A stretch of 64,000 nt of DNA. Source: Kitasatospora sp040298565. Lineage in GTDB: Bacteria > Actinomycetota > Actinomycetes > Streptomycetales > Streptomycetaceae. Each line of letters opens with the position of its first letter. Position 1 is the first letter of the stretch. Shown in pieces: positions 27,801 through 36,033 of the stretch. The notes under the pieces were generated by a model. It saw only the letters and a program-made list of their open reading frames with translations. It searched no databases and was not told where the DNA came from. The stretch covers positions 62,001 to 126,000 of the forward strand of contig NZ_JBEPAK010000002.1 in assembly GCF_040298565.1 (NCBI RefSeq), read 5' to 3'. Position numbers and translations under genes: made by a program.

Positions 27801-28434
27801 GCTCGCGCCAGTGGTAGATCGGCTCGGAGAGCACGTCGACGCTCTTGGCCAGGTAGTGGTGCGGCACGCTGACCGGCGCGTCCTCGTACAGGATGCCCTC
27901 GGGGTACAGCAGGCCGGCCGCGTCGAAGAACGACCGCCGGTACACCTTGTTCCACGCGGTGCGGTCGGTGACCAGCGCCGGGATCTCGGTGATGTGGGTC
28001 TTGAGCTTGGTCGTCTTGAACGGCTTCACGTGGCCGCCGGACTGGTAGTAGCCCACCGCGCGGAACCGCAGCACGTTGCCGGTGCAGAAGTCCGAGCCGG
28101 TCTCGTCCAGCGTGTTGATCATCAACTCGTACGCGCTCGGCGGCATCGAGTCGTCGCTGTCCACGAAGCACAGGAACTCGGAGTCCGGGTCGATGTGCCG
28201 GATGCCGGTGTTGCGGGCCGCGCCGAGGCCCTTGTTCACCTGGCGGACCAGCCGGAACCGCGAGTCCTTGGCCGCGTACGCCTCGGCGAGGGCCGCGCTG
28301 TCGTCCTTCGAACCGTCGTCGACCATGACGCACTCGAAGTCCGTGAAGGTCTGGGCGGCGATCGAGTCGAGGCATTCGACGAGGTAACGCTCGACGTTGT
28401 AGATGGGGACGACGATGGAGAGGCGGGGAGCCAT
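24862..28434 (-). CDS. Bifunctional GT2 glycosyltransferase / CDP-glycerol glycerophosphotransferase-type polymerase
   Basis: 1190 residues. Residues 1-230 form a GT-A family-2 transferase: SIVVPIYNVERYL, VDDGSKDDSA (D39-D40) and the metal-binding DSDD at 92-95. A long middle region (about 330-800) resembles the Ig/beta-rich linkers of such proteins. The C-terminal 365 residues match TagF/TarF-type poly(glycerol/ribitol phosphate) polymerases: HGSVYADSPRAIHEEL, TWLGTPLKQIG, LYAPTWRED, VTDYSASVFDFA. Likely builds a teichoic-acid-like wall polymer at the cytosolic membrane face. Divergent from another GT2 gene at 28571. Confidence 0.88.
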   Translation of the reverse strand: MAPRLSIVVPIYNVERYLVECLDSIAAQTFTDFECVMVDDGSKDDSAALAEAYAAKDSRFRLVRQVNKGLGAARNTGIRHIDPDSEFLCFVDSDDSMPPSAYELMINTLDETGSDFCTGNVLRFRAVGYYQSGGHVKPFKTTKLKTHITEIPALVTDRTAWNKVYRRSFFDAAGLLYPEGILYEDAPVSVPHHYLAKSVDVLSEPIYHWREREVGEMSITQMRTNPKGLIDRVTSVELVRGWLKKQTEPRFAQYLRSYDENTLVEEIPMFFWSVVDGDKEYRDAYVQHVSRLLRAIGPEQVRKLRAPLRLKYHLTLAGRVDELVEQIKYEGESGGGVQARGLLRPYADYPFLRGGRKSVPAGVLKLDNSLVMRSRLYESAWVGGKLQLTGHAYPEQLGAAAKHDMVRTLVLREAKGRRVVAVPMKTQYSPEATASCNHDLYSCDWSGFTVALDPKKLKHRGQWKDGHWRVLVAGAGKGGVYKGRISAGWSDTAQYVPTHWVEPDVRIVPWVRDNFLYLHVETVKARVTGLAAQDGRVEVSGAARSGANFAGARLRLTHVESDRELSFPLELGAPVGTLQPFTASFPVAELTAVREAWAELDPLAAERSRDRWDSALLLADGSVVRLAWDDRNAPEPLHLPLEPRSSAEPRRALYSKPSPGGHLQFCDQLLQPLVDEVSARGADGFLLAGSFPLPGAHRWELVVRHHWREEEHVYPVEISDGRFRTALPAVPTASFAGRVPLATGTWAVSFRPVGVSAAELPNASALIDPACFGALPLEVESRGKRIVLERRYHDGLSLESHSALLPEERAGYRQRLLRTEHYPAARRLPVRDTVLYNAGHGSVYADSPRAIHEELVRRGLPLEHLWGNDDLQADLPQSATSVRLWSPEWFEALATAKYIVTSTHLPDFFVRRPGQVVVQTWLGTPLKQIGLDFEKVWFTDSNYLKSLAREVPNWSLLVAGNTWSAPVLRRAFDFKGEILESGSPRNDLLFAADREKTAEQVRERLGLPEGKKVVLYAPTWREDRRRPNGGYQIDLRIDLEAAKAALGEDQVLLVRRHTVMCGQIPGAGNGYIWDVGSYPDMAELLLIADVLVTDYSASVFDFASTGKPMLFFTHDLEHYRDNLRGFSLNFEAEAPGPLLATSEELVAALGRVDEVAAEYADKAAAFREAYCDLDDGKASARVVDAMLRKE

Positions 28435-28556
28435 CGGCTACGCAGGCCTTTCTCGGGAGGAGCGTGGCAGCCCGGTGAGGGCCTGGCCGCACATCGGAAT
28501 CGGTGCGTACGTGCGCCCCGATCCTACCTCCGGGCTCCGGGCCCCCTTCGGGCCAC

Positions 28557-28562
28557 TACGCT
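28557..28562 (+). promoter_or_regulatory. -10 element TACGCT for a leaderless GT2 gene
   Basis: TACGCTTGGG lies 8 bases before GTG 28571, which has no Shine-Dalgarno. The same 10-mer precedes the M20 gene start at 42122. Confidence 0.5.
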
Positions 28563-28570
28563 TGGGCCCC

Positions 28571-29569
28571 GTGCCCCGCTTCAGCGTCATCGTCCCCGTG
28601 TACCAGGTCCAGGACTACCTCGCCGAGTGCCTCGAGTCGGTCCTCGGCCAGGGCGGCCCCGACTTCGAGCTGATCGCGGTGGACGACCGCTCCCCGGACG
28701 GCTGCGGCGCCCTACTGGACGAGGCGGCCGCCGCCGACCCCCGGATACGGGTGCTGCACCTTCCGGAGAACGTCGGCCTCGGCCGGGCCCGCAACGCCGG
28801 CCTGGAGGTCGCCACCGGCGACTACGTGCTCTTCCTCGACAGCGACGACACCCTCACCCCCGGCCTGCTGAAGGCCGTCGACGACCGGCTCGCCGCCACC
28901 GGTGACCCGGACGTCCTGGTCTACGACTACGCCCGCACCTACGCCGACGGCCGGATCACCCGGGCCGCCTCGGCCCACGTCTTCGGCGCCGCCTCCCCGG
29001 ACGTCTTCGACCTCGCCGCCCGCCCCGACCTGCTCGACCTGCTCCAGGTCGTCTGGAACAAGGCCTACCGCCGCGCCTTCGTCGCCGAGCAGCGGCTGGT
29101 CTTCCCGGCCGGCTACTACGAGGACACCCCCTGGACGTACCCGGCGCTGCTCGCCGCCGCCAGCATCACCCTGCTCGACCAGGTCGGCGTGCACTACCGC
29201 CAGCGCCAGGAGGGCGGCAACATCCTGGCCACCGCCAGCCGCAAGCACTTCGACGTGTTCGCCCAGTACGACCTGGTCTTCGCCTTCCTCGACCGCCGCC
29301 CCGACCTGGACCGCTGGCGCCCGGTCGTCTACGGGAAGATGCTGCACCACCTGAACACCGTGGTCGCCAAGCCCGGCCGCGTCCCACCCGGCGACCGCCG
29401 CGAGTACTTCCGCCGCGCCGCCGCGCACTGCGCCCGGCTGCGCCCGGCCGGCTACCGGCCCCCGGCCGGCGTGGAGGGCGTGCGCACCGAACTGCTCAGC
29501 CACGGCCGCTACGGCGCCTACCAGGCCGTCCGGGCCCTCGCCCGGGCCCGCCGACTGGTCAAGCGCTAG
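28571..29569 (+). CDS. Family 2 glycosyltransferase
   Basis: 332 residues. GT-A fold signatures are FSVIVPVYQVQDYLAECLESV, the nucleotide-sugar site AVDDRSPDG and the metal site DSDD at residues 90-93. It is closely related to the N-terminal domain of the divergent 1190-residue protein, so the pair probably arose by duplication and acts in the same wall-polymer pathway. There is no membrane segment. GTG 28571 was chosen because family similarity begins there and a -10 element lies 8 bases upstream. Confidence 0.88.
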   Translation: MPRFSVIVPVYQVQDYLAECLESVLGQGGPDFELIAVDDRSPDGCGALLDEAAAADPRIRVLHLPENVGLGRARNAGLEVATGDYVLFLDSDDTLTPGLLKAVDDRLAATGDPDVLVYDYARTYADGRITRAASAHVFGAASPDVFDLAARPDLLDLLQVVWNKAYRRAFVAEQRLVFPAGYYEDTPWTYPALLAAASITLLDQVGVHYRQRQEGGNILATASRKHFDVFAQYDLVFAFLDRRPDLDRWRPVVYGKMLHHLNTVVAKPGRVPPGDRREYFRRAAAHCARLRPAGYRPPAGVEGVRTELLSHGRYGAYQAVRALARARRLVKR

Positions 29570-29648
29570 GCCCGGCCCCCCGCGGCGGAGACGGCCCGGA
29601 GGCCGTGCCTGACGGCCGTTCGGGGGACGGACCGGTATAACCGGTCGG

Positions 29649-30608
29649 GTGGACTTCCTGACCCGCCTTCCGGTCGTCGGCCCGCTGGTGGCCCGGGTGC
29701 TGCGCAGCCGCCCGTACCGGGTGTACGAGTACTTCACCGCCGCCCGCGGCAACCGGCTGGCCGGCGCCGTCACCTTCTTCGGCTTCCTGGCGCTCTTCCC
29801 GCTGCTGACGGTGGGCCTGGCGGTCGCCGTGGCGACGCTCAGCGGCAGCCAGGTGAACGACCTGCAGAAGCGCATCTCCGACCAGCTGCCGGGCATCTCG
29901 GACGCGCTCGACCTGCCGTCGCTGGTCGCCAACGCGGGCACGGTCGGGCTGGTCGGCGGGGCGCTGCTGCTGATCTCCGGCCTCGGCTGGGTGGACACCA
30001 TGCGCACCTCGATCCGGGACCTCTGGCAGCTGCCCGAGGAGGAGGCCAACCCGGTGCTGCGCAAGGCCTGGGACGTCGCGGTGCTCGCCGGCCTCGGCCT
30101 GGTGTCGCTGTTCTCTATGGCCGCCTCCGCCGCGGGGACGACGCTCGCCGGGCGGATCGCCGGCGAGATCGGCCTCGGCAGCGGCTACCTGCTCACCGGG
30201 GTGGGCGTGCTGATCGCCATAGGGTGCGACACCCTGCTCTTCGCCTACCTGCTGGCGCCCTTCCCCGGGATCACCGGCCAGCGACGCCGGGACCTGCTGG
30301 TCGGTGCGCTGATCGGCGCGGTCGGCTTCGAGCTGCTGAAGCTGCTGCTCGCCTCCTACCTCGGCTCGGTGGCCGGGCGGAGCCTGTACGGGGCCTTCGC
30401 CACGCCGGTGGCCCTGCTGCTGTGGATCAACTTCGTCTGCCGGCTGTTGATGTACTGCGTGGCCTGGACGGCGACGGCCGACCCGGAGGCCGCCCGGGAG
30501 CGGACCAGGGCGCACGGCCGGGCGCTGCTGGCGGCGGCCGACGCGTCGGCGGCGGCGGAGGCGTCGGAAGCGGCGGAGACGGCGAAGGCGGCCCGGCCCC
30601 GCGGATGA
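29649..30608 (+). CDS. YihY/BrkB-family inner-membrane protein
   Basis: 319 residues with about six transmembrane helices (for example VTFFGFLALFPLLTVGLAVAV and VGALIGAVGFELLKLLLASYL). The family signature GNRLAGAVTFFGFLALFPLL is near residue 35. The tail is Ala-rich and charged. The old RNase BN label for this family is not supported. GTG 29649 follows TATAAC (29636-29641) by 7 bases and lacks a Shine-Dalgarno, suggesting a leaderless mRNA. Function unknown. Confidence 0.85.
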   Translation: MDFLTRLPVVGPLVARVLRSRPYRVYEYFTAARGNRLAGAVTFFGFLALFPLLTVGLAVAVATLSGSQVNDLQKRISDQLPGISDALDLPSLVANAGTVGLVGGALLLISGLGWVDTMRTSIRDLWQLPEEEANPVLRKAWDVAVLAGLGLVSLFSMAASAAGTTLAGRIAGEIGLGSGYLLTGVGVLIAIGCDTLLFAYLLAPFPGITGQRRRDLLVGALIGAVGFELLKLLLASYLGSVAGRSLYGAFATPVALLLWINFVCRLLMYCVAWTATADPEAARERTRAHGRALLAAADASAAAEASEAAETAKAARPRG

Positions 30609-30620
30609 GGCCGGGCCGCC
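30587..30620. terminator. Bidirectional terminator overlapping the YihY stop codon
   Basis: Perfect 12-bp stem (30587-30598 with 30609-30620) and a 10-base loop. It spans the stop of the plus gene, 6 bp before the end of the convergent carboxypeptidase gene. Confidence 0.75.
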
Positions 30621-30625
30621 GCGGC

Positions 30626-31837
30626 TCAGGCCCCGCCGCGGCCCGCTCGGCGCCGCAGGACCACGACGGCCCCCGCCGTGACCACGGCCACGGCGGCCGC
30701 GACGCCCAGGGCGGCCGGCATCGCCCAGCCGCGCCCGCCGTCCCCGGCCGGAGCCGCCGCGGTGGGCCGGTCCGCGGTGGGGGAGGGGTGCGGCGGCGGG
30801 GCCGGGGTGCCGGCGGCGCCGTCGGCCGGGTCGGTGGGCTGGGCACCGCCGGCCGGTCGCTCGTCGACCAGCCTGCCGACCGGCTTGACCTTGGCGGCGG
30901 CGGCGAAGCCCCAGTCCAGCAGCTCGGCCGTCTCGTCGTAGACCTTCTGGTAGCTGGCCGGGTGCATGACGGTCACCAGGAGCGTGCGTCCGTCGCGCTC
31001 GGCGGCGCCGACGAAGGTCGAACCGGCGTTGGTGGTGGTGCCGTTCTTGACCCCGATCAGGCCGGGGTACTTGCCCAGCAGCCGGTCGGTGTTGGCGATC
31101 CCGAAGCTGCCCCGCCGGCCGGTGTTCTTGTCCACGGCGCCGGGGAACATCGCGTCCCGGGTCGCGCAGTACGCCCGGAAGTCCGCGTTGCGCAGCCCGG
31201 CCCGGGCGAACAGGGACAGGTCGTACGCCGAGGAGACCTGGCCGTCCATGTCGTAGCCGTCCGGGGAGATCACCTTGGTGTCCTTCGCCTGGAGCGCGTC
31301 GGCGCGGGCCTGCATCTCGGCGACGGTCCGCTGGATGCCGCCGTTCATGTGCGACAGGACGTGCACGGCGTCGTTGCCGGAGCTCAGGAACACGCCGCGC
31401 CACAGGTCCTCGACCCGGTACTCCAGGTCCTCCTTGATGCCGACCAGGCTGCTGCCGGGTCCGATGTTCTGGATCTCCTCGTCCGCCACCTTGTGCACCG
31501 CGTTGCGGTCGAACTTGGGCAGCACGGTGTCGGCGAAGAGGATCTTCAGGGTGCTGGCCGGCGGCAGCTTGAGGTGCGGGTTGTAGGCCGCGAGCACCTC
31601 CCCCGACGAGGCGTCGGAGACTATCCAGGACTGGCCGGTGAGGTCCGTCGGCAGTGCCGGGGCGCCCGGCAGCGGATTGACCTGGACCCCGGGGAGCCCC
31701 AGCCGCTCGCCGCCGACCGCGGTCGACGGCGGCGGCGCCTGCGGGGTCGCGACCGCCGCCGGGGCGGCGAGCAGGACCGGGAGGGCCGCGGTGGCCGCGG
31801 CGCACAGCCGAGTGATCGTGTGACGGGGAGTTGGCAC
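30626..31837 (-). CDS. D-alanyl-D-alanine carboxypeptidase (S11), membrane-anchored
   Basis: 403 residues. A signal peptide (LCAAATAALPVLLAAPAAVA) is followed by the serine peptidase domain with S95-T-L-K98, the SxN motif S153-G-N155 and K264-N-G (a KTG variant). A C-terminal helix (AMPAALGVAAAVAVVTAGAVVV) and an Arg-rich tail anchor it outside the membrane. Trims the terminal D-Ala of peptidoglycan stem peptides. GTG 31837 has TACGGT 6 bases upstream and no Shine-Dalgarno, so it may be leaderless. Confidence 0.9.
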   Translation of the reverse strand: MPTPRHTITRLCAAATAALPVLLAAPAAVATPQAPPPSTAVGGERLGLPGVQVNPLPGAPALPTDLTGQSWIVSDASSGEVLAAYNPHLKLPPASTLKILFADTVLPKFDRNAVHKVADEEIQNIGPGSSLVGIKEDLEYRVEDLWRGVFLSSGNDAVHVLSHMNGGIQRTVAEMQARADALQAKDTKVISPDGYDMDGQVSSAYDLSLFARAGLRNADFRAYCATRDAMFPGAVDKNTGRRGSFGIANTDRLLGKYPGLIGVKNGTTTNAGSTFVGAAERDGRTLLVTVMHPASYQKVYDETAELLDWGFAAAAKVKPVGRLVDERPAGGAQPTDPADGAAGTPAPPPHPSPTADRPTAAAPAGDGGRGWAMPAALGVAAAVAVVTAGAVVVLRRRAGRGGA

Positions 31838-31978
31838 CAGCTGACCGTACCCACTACGGGCGCCGGCCGCTCGCCACTCCGGGCGGGTCGTCCCCGGGAG
31901 GGGCCCGCCGTACGCCGATCGGCGGCCGCGCATACTGGGGAGGCACACCGCCTTCACACCCCCGCCGAGGACCACCCC

Positions 31979-32236
31979 ATGAAGCTCAGCCGCCGTACCT
32001 CCTGGTTCCTGACCGCCTTCGGCGTCTGGTCGGTCATCATCTGGACCACCTTCGTCAAGAACCTCTGGAAGGACTCCGGGGGCCAGGCCTTCGTGAACGG
32101 CGACCACTCCCGGCCCACCGCCTTCTTCTGGGTGCACCTGCTGCTCGCCGTCACCTCCTTCGCCCTCGGCATCGCCGTCGGCACCATCGGCGTGCGCGGC
32201 CTCCGCGCCACCCGCCGCACCCCGGCCACCGACTGA
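31979..32236 (+). CDS. Small two-helix membrane protein
   Basis: 85 residues. Helix 1 is SWFLTAFGVWSVIIWTTFV, then a short loop (KDSGGQAFVNGDHSRPT), then helix 2 (FFWVHLLLAVTSFALGIAVGTIGVRGL) and an Arg-rich end. Conserved beside the carboxypeptidase gene in streptomycetes. Start ATG 31979 has CGAGGA at about 8 bases; CATACT near 31931 may be the -10. Function unknown. Confidence 0.85.
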   Translation: MKLSRRTSWFLTAFGVWSVIIWTTFVKNLWKDSGGQAFVNGDHSRPTAFFWVHLLLAVTSFALGIAVGTIGVRGLRATRRTPATD

Positions 32237-32275
32237 GAGCCCCGCCGCCGCGGCGGGCCCCCTGGCGGGGCCCGG

Positions 32276-32322
32276 CAGCACGAAGGCCCCGCCCGGGTGA
32301 CCGGGGCGGGGCCTTCGTGCTG
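32276..32322. terminator. Bidirectional terminator between small membrane protein gene and sdhB
   Basis: Perfect 19-bp stem (32276-32294 with 32304-32322) and a 9-base loop, 12 bp past the sdhB stop on the minus strand. Confidence 0.9.
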
Positions 32323-32333
32323 TCAGGCGGGGG

Positions 32334-33107
32334 TCAGAAGCGGCGGGTGACCAGCGCCCGCTTGACTTCCTGGATCGCCTTGGTGACCTCGATGCCGCGC
32401 GGGCAGGCCTCGGAGCAGTTGAAGGTGGTGCGGCAACGCCACACGCCCTCACGGTCGTTGAGGATCTCCAGGCGCTGCTCGGCGCCCTCGTCGCGCGAGT
32501 CGAAGATGAAGCGGTGCGCGTTGACGATGGCGGCCGGGCCGAAGTACTGGCCGTCGTTCCAGAACACCGGGCAGGACGACGTGCACGCGGCGCACAGGAT
32601 GCACTTGGTGGTGTCGTCGAAGCGCTCGCGGTCCTCGGCGGACTGCAGGCGCTCGCGGGTCGGCTCGTTCCCCTTGGTGATGAGGAACGGCATGACGTCC
32701 TTGTACGCCTGGAAGAACGGGTCCATGTCCACGACCAGGTCCTTGAGGACCGTCAGGCCCTTGATGGCCTCGATCGTGATCGGCTTCTCCGGGTTGACGT
32801 CCTTGATCAGGGTCTTGCACGCCAGCCGGTTGCGGCCGTTGATCCGCATGGCGTCGGAGCCGCAGATGCCGTGCGCGCAGGAACGGCGGTAGGTGAGGGT
32901 GCCGTCCTGCTCCCACTTGATCTTGTTGAGCGCGTCCAGGACGCGCTCCTTCGGGTCCATCGTCAGCTGGTAGTCGACCCACACCGGCTCCGGGTGCTCC
33001 TCCGGGTTGAACCGGCGGATCCGGAAGGTGACGGTGATCAGCTGGACGCCACCGGCCTCGGCCGCGTCCAGAGCGGCCGAGTGCTTCTCCACGGTCGGAG
33101 TGCTCAT
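32334..33107 (-). CDS. sdhB: Succinate dehydrogenase iron-sulfur subunit
   Basis: 257 residues. The [2Fe-2S] ligands lie in RRSCAHGICGSDAM and NRLAC. The [4Fe-4S] and [3Fe-4S] ligands lie in CILCAACTSSCP and CRTTFNCSEACPRG. Carries electrons from SdhA flavin to the membrane quinone site. The start ATG shares one base with the sdhA stop (TGATG), giving tight coupling. Confidence 0.97.
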   Translation of the reverse strand: MSTPTVEKHSAALDAAEAGGVQLITVTFRIRRFNPEEHPEPVWVDYQLTMDPKERVLDALNKIKWEQDGTLTYRRSCAHGICGSDAMRINGRNRLACKTLIKDVNPEKPITIEAIKGLTVLKDLVVDMDPFFQAYKDVMPFLITKGNEPTRERLQSAEDRERFDDTTKCILCAACTSSCPVFWNDGQYFGPAAIVNAHRFIFDSRDEGAEQRLEILNDREGVWRCRTTFNCSEACPRGIEVTKAIQEVKRALVTRRF

Positions 33108-34849
33108 CAGTACTTACGCTCCATCGGCTGGTAGCGGGTCGTGACGACCGGCTTGTAGTCGAGGCGGATGGAGGTGGTGCCGTCGGCGGCGACCTCCTGG
33201 TACGCCATGGTGTGCTGCATGAACTTCACGTCGTCACGGGTCGGGAAGTCCTCGCGGTAGTGACCGCCGCGGGACTCCTCGCGGGCGAGCGCGGAGACGG
33301 CCAGCACCTCGGCCAGGTCGAGCAGGTTGCCCAGCTCGATGGCCTCCAGGAGGTCCGTGTTGTAGCGGTAGCCCTTGTCCTGGATCGAGACGTTCTTGAA
33401 GCGCTCCTTGAGGGCGGCGATGTCCTCGACCGCCTGCTTCAGGGTGGCGCCGGTGCGGTACACCATCGCGTTGGCGTCCATGGTCTCCTGCAGCTCCTTG
33501 CGGATCTGCCCCACGGACTCGGTGCCGGTGGACTCGCGCAGCTTCTCGACCATGTCCTGGACGAGCGCCTCCGGGTTCTCCGGCAGCGGCACGAAGTCGT
33601 TCGCGTTGGCGTAGTCGGCGGCGGCGATGCCCGCGCGACGGCCGAACACGTTGATGTCCAGCAGCGAGTTGGTGCCCAGGCGGTTGGCGCCGTGGACGGA
33701 CACGCAGGCGACCTCGCCGGCCGCGTACAGGCCCGGGACGACCTCCGTGTTGTTGCGCAGGACCTCACCCTCGACGTTGGTCGGGATGCCGCCCATGGCG
33801 TAGTGCGCGGTGGGCTGGATCGGGATCGGGTCCGTGTAGGGCTCGATGCCGAGGTAGGTGCGCGCGAACTCGGTGATGTCCGGGAGCTTGGCGTCCAGCT
33901 GCTCCGGCGGCAGGTGGGTCAGGTCCAGGTAGACGTGGTCGCCGTCCGGACCGCAGCCGCGGCCCTCGCGGATCTCGGTGTAGATCGCGCGGGAGCAGAC
34001 GTCACGGGACGCGAGGTCCTTCATGACCGGGGCGTAGCGCTCCATGAAGCGCTCGCCGTCCTTGTTGCGCAGGATGCCGCCCTCGCCGCGGGCGCCCTCG
34101 GTGAGCAGGATGCCCATGCGCCAGATGCCCGTCGGGTGGAACTGGAAGAACTCCATGTCCTCCAGCGGCAGGCCGCGGCGGTAGGCCACCGCCTGGCCGT
34201 CACCGGTGAGGGTGTGGGCGTTCGAGGAGACCTTGAACATCTTGCCGGTGCCGCCGGAGGCGAACACGACCGACTTGGCCTGGAAGACGTGGATCTCGCC
34301 GGTGGCCAGCTCGTAGGCGACGACGCCGGCCGTCTTGCCCTCGTTGAGCAGCAGGTCGAGGACGTAGTACTCGTTGAAGAACTCGACGCCGTGCTTGACG
34401 CAGTTCTGGAACAGCGTCTGGAGGATCATGTGGCCGGTGCGGTCGGCCGCGTAGCACGAGCGGCGGACCGGGGCCTCGCCGTGGTTGCGGGAGTGACCGC
34501 CGAAGCGGCGCTGGTCGATCCGGCCCTGCTCGGTGCGGGAGAAGGGCAGACCCATCTTCTCCAGGTCGAGGACGGCGTCGATGGCCTCCTTGCACATGAT
34601 CTCGGCGGCGTCCTGGTCGACCAGGTAGTCACCACCCTTGACCGTGTCGAAGGTGTGCCACTCCCAGTTGTCCTCCTCGACGTTGGCGAGGGCGGCGCAC
34701 ATGCCGCCCTGGGCCGCGCCGGTGTGGGACCGGGTGGGGTAGAGCTTGGTCAGGACGGCGGTGCGGCTGCGCTGCGTGGCCTCGATGGCCGCGCGCATGC
34801 CGGCGCCGCCGGCGCCGACGATGACGGTGTCGTACTGGTGAATCTGCAT
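33107..34849 (-). CDS. sdhA: Succinate dehydrogenase flavoprotein subunit
   Basis: 580 residues. FAD-binding GAGGAGMRAA starts near residue 12. The covalent flavin ligand is H42 in RSHTGAAQGG. The substrate-site stretch HSRNHGEAPVRR and the C-terminal RxxSRGGHYREDFP-type segment are present. Oxidises succinate to fumarate. Third gene of sdhC-D-A-B; the upstream gap to sdhD is about 50 bp. Confidence 0.98.
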   Translation of the reverse strand: MQIHQYDTVIVGAGGAGMRAAIEATQRSRTAVLTKLYPTRSHTGAAQGGMCAALANVEEDNWEWHTFDTVKGGDYLVDQDAAEIMCKEAIDAVLDLEKMGLPFSRTEQGRIDQRRFGGHSRNHGEAPVRRSCYAADRTGHMILQTLFQNCVKHGVEFFNEYYVLDLLLNEGKTAGVVAYELATGEIHVFQAKSVVFASGGTGKMFKVSSNAHTLTGDGQAVAYRRGLPLEDMEFFQFHPTGIWRMGILLTEGARGEGGILRNKDGERFMERYAPVMKDLASRDVCSRAIYTEIREGRGCGPDGDHVYLDLTHLPPEQLDAKLPDITEFARTYLGIEPYTDPIPIQPTAHYAMGGIPTNVEGEVLRNNTEVVPGLYAAGEVACVSVHGANRLGTNSLLDINVFGRRAGIAAADYANANDFVPLPENPEALVQDMVEKLRESTGTESVGQIRKELQETMDANAMVYRTGATLKQAVEDIAALKERFKNVSIQDKGYRYNTDLLEAIELGNLLDLAEVLAVSALAREESRGGHYREDFPTRDDVKFMQHTMAYQEVAADGTTSIRLDYKPVVTTRYQPMERKY

Positions 34850-34900
34850 GGGGGGTTAACTCGCCTCTGGCCTCTGCCGATGGTCGATGGTGCTCGCGGC

Positions 34901-35392
34901 TCAGATGTTGGGGTCGAAGGTGAAGATCACCAGGGTGCCGAGCAGCACGGTGAAGACCGTGGCGGTACCCATGAGCCCCTTGAGCCAGAGCCGGGTCGAG
35001 TCCTTCTCGGCGTAGTCGTTGATGACCTGACGCATGCCGTTGGCGCCGTGCAGCATGGCGAGCCAGAGCATCAGGAGGTCCCAGCCCTGCCAGAACGGCG
35101 AGGCCCAGCGGCCGGCCACGAAGGCGAAGCCGATCTTGGAGACGCCTCCGTCGAGGACCAGCATGATCAGCAGGTGGCCGAGGATCAGCACGACCAGGAC
35201 GACACCGGACAGGCGCATGAAGAGCCAGGCCAGCATCTCGAAGTTGGTGCGGGTGCGGCGCGGCGTCCGCGCGGTCCGCTTGCGCGGCGGCTCGATGACG
35301 AAGGCGTCGGCCGGGTTGCCGGTGCCGAGGCCCTTGCCGGTGTGCGCGTGCTTGGACGGGACGACGACGGCGTCCGAGATTTCCGTGGACAT
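34901..35392 (-). CDS. sdhD: Succinate dehydrogenase membrane anchor subunit
   Basis: 163 residues. A soluble, basic N-terminal part of about 50 residues precedes three transmembrane helices (LSGVVLVVLILGHLLIMLVL, GWDLLMLWLAMLHGANGMRQV, LMGTATVFTVLLGTLVIFTF). The His in HLLIM or LHGANG could ligate haem b. Forms the quinone-binding anchor with SdhC. Confidence 0.93.
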   Translation of the reverse strand: MSTEISDAVVVPSKHAHTGKGLGTGNPADAFVIEPPRKRTARTPRRTRTNFEMLAWLFMRLSGVVLVVLILGHLLIMLVLDGGVSKIGFAFVAGRWASPFWQGWDLLMLWLAMLHGANGMRQVINDYAEKDSTRLWLKGLMGTATVFTVLLGTLVIFTFDPNI

Positions 35393-35400
35393 GTCTCAGC

Positions 35401-35781
35401 TCACTTCCCGAACCAGGAGATCAGCGTGTGCTGCAGGATCCCGTAGAACGAGCCGGCCATCAGGACGACCCAGACTCCGACCACGGTCCAGAGCATCTGC
35501 TTCTGGTACTTCGGGCCCTTGGACCAGAAGTCCACGGCCACGACGCGCAGGCCGTTGAGGGCGTGGAACAGGATGGCGGCCACCAGGCCGTACTCCATCA
35601 GGTTCACGAGGGGAGTCTTGTACGTCTGGATGACGGTGTCGTAGGACTCCGGCGACACTCGCACCAGGGCGGTGTCCAGGACGTGGGCGAACAGGAAGAA
35701 GAAGATGAGGACGCCGGTGACTCGATGAGCCACCCAGCTCCACATGCCTTCCCGGCCGCGGTACAGCGTTCCAGCCGGCAC
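35401..35781 (-). CDS. sdhC: Succinate dehydrogenase cytochrome b556 subunit
   Basis: 126 residues. MWSWVAHRVTG begins the first helix (VLIFFFLFAHVLDTAL); LVAAILFHALNGLRVV holds a probable haem-ligand His. GTG 35781 was chosen because GGAGGG lies 6-7 bases upstream; an upstream in-frame ATG (35853) adds only low-complexity sequence. First gene of the sdh operon. The promoter lies in 35782-36033, where TAGGAT (minus strand, near 35870) is a possible -10. Confidence 0.93.
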   Translation of the reverse strand: MPAGTLYRGREGMWSWVAHRVTGVLIFFFLFAHVLDTALVRVSPESYDTVIQTYKTPLVNLMEYGLVAAILFHALNGLRVVAVDFWSKGPKYQKQMLWTVVGVWVVLMAGSFYGILQHTLISWFGK

Positions 35782-36033
35782 GGAAAAACCCTCCGGAAGC
35801 GATTGGGGGCTCGGCCGGCTTCGGTGTCGGTCAGCCCGGCCGGGTCGGTCCACCGGCCGCGAGCATCCTATCGACGCGTTCTCGGTAACCGCCTCCGGGG
35901 CCCCCAGGTGTGATCAATCAGGCACTTCTGGCCTAGCCGCGCGGGAACCGGACGCCGTTCGGTGGCTCTGGGTGACCGTACGGCTGCGCTGCGGTGGCGA
36001 ACTCCCGTCCGCCGACACCCCGCCGAGGCGCCC

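Noticed and set aside
24862..29569. Natural-product gene cluster around the glycosyltransferases or phzF-like gene
   Set aside because: No polyketide, peptide, terpene or other core synthase is present; the context is wall synthesis and housekeeping.
35866..35915. Rex-like or TGTGATCAATCA operator before sdhC
   Set aside because: Only partial resemblance to TGTGAACGCGTTCACA; too weak to claim redox control.
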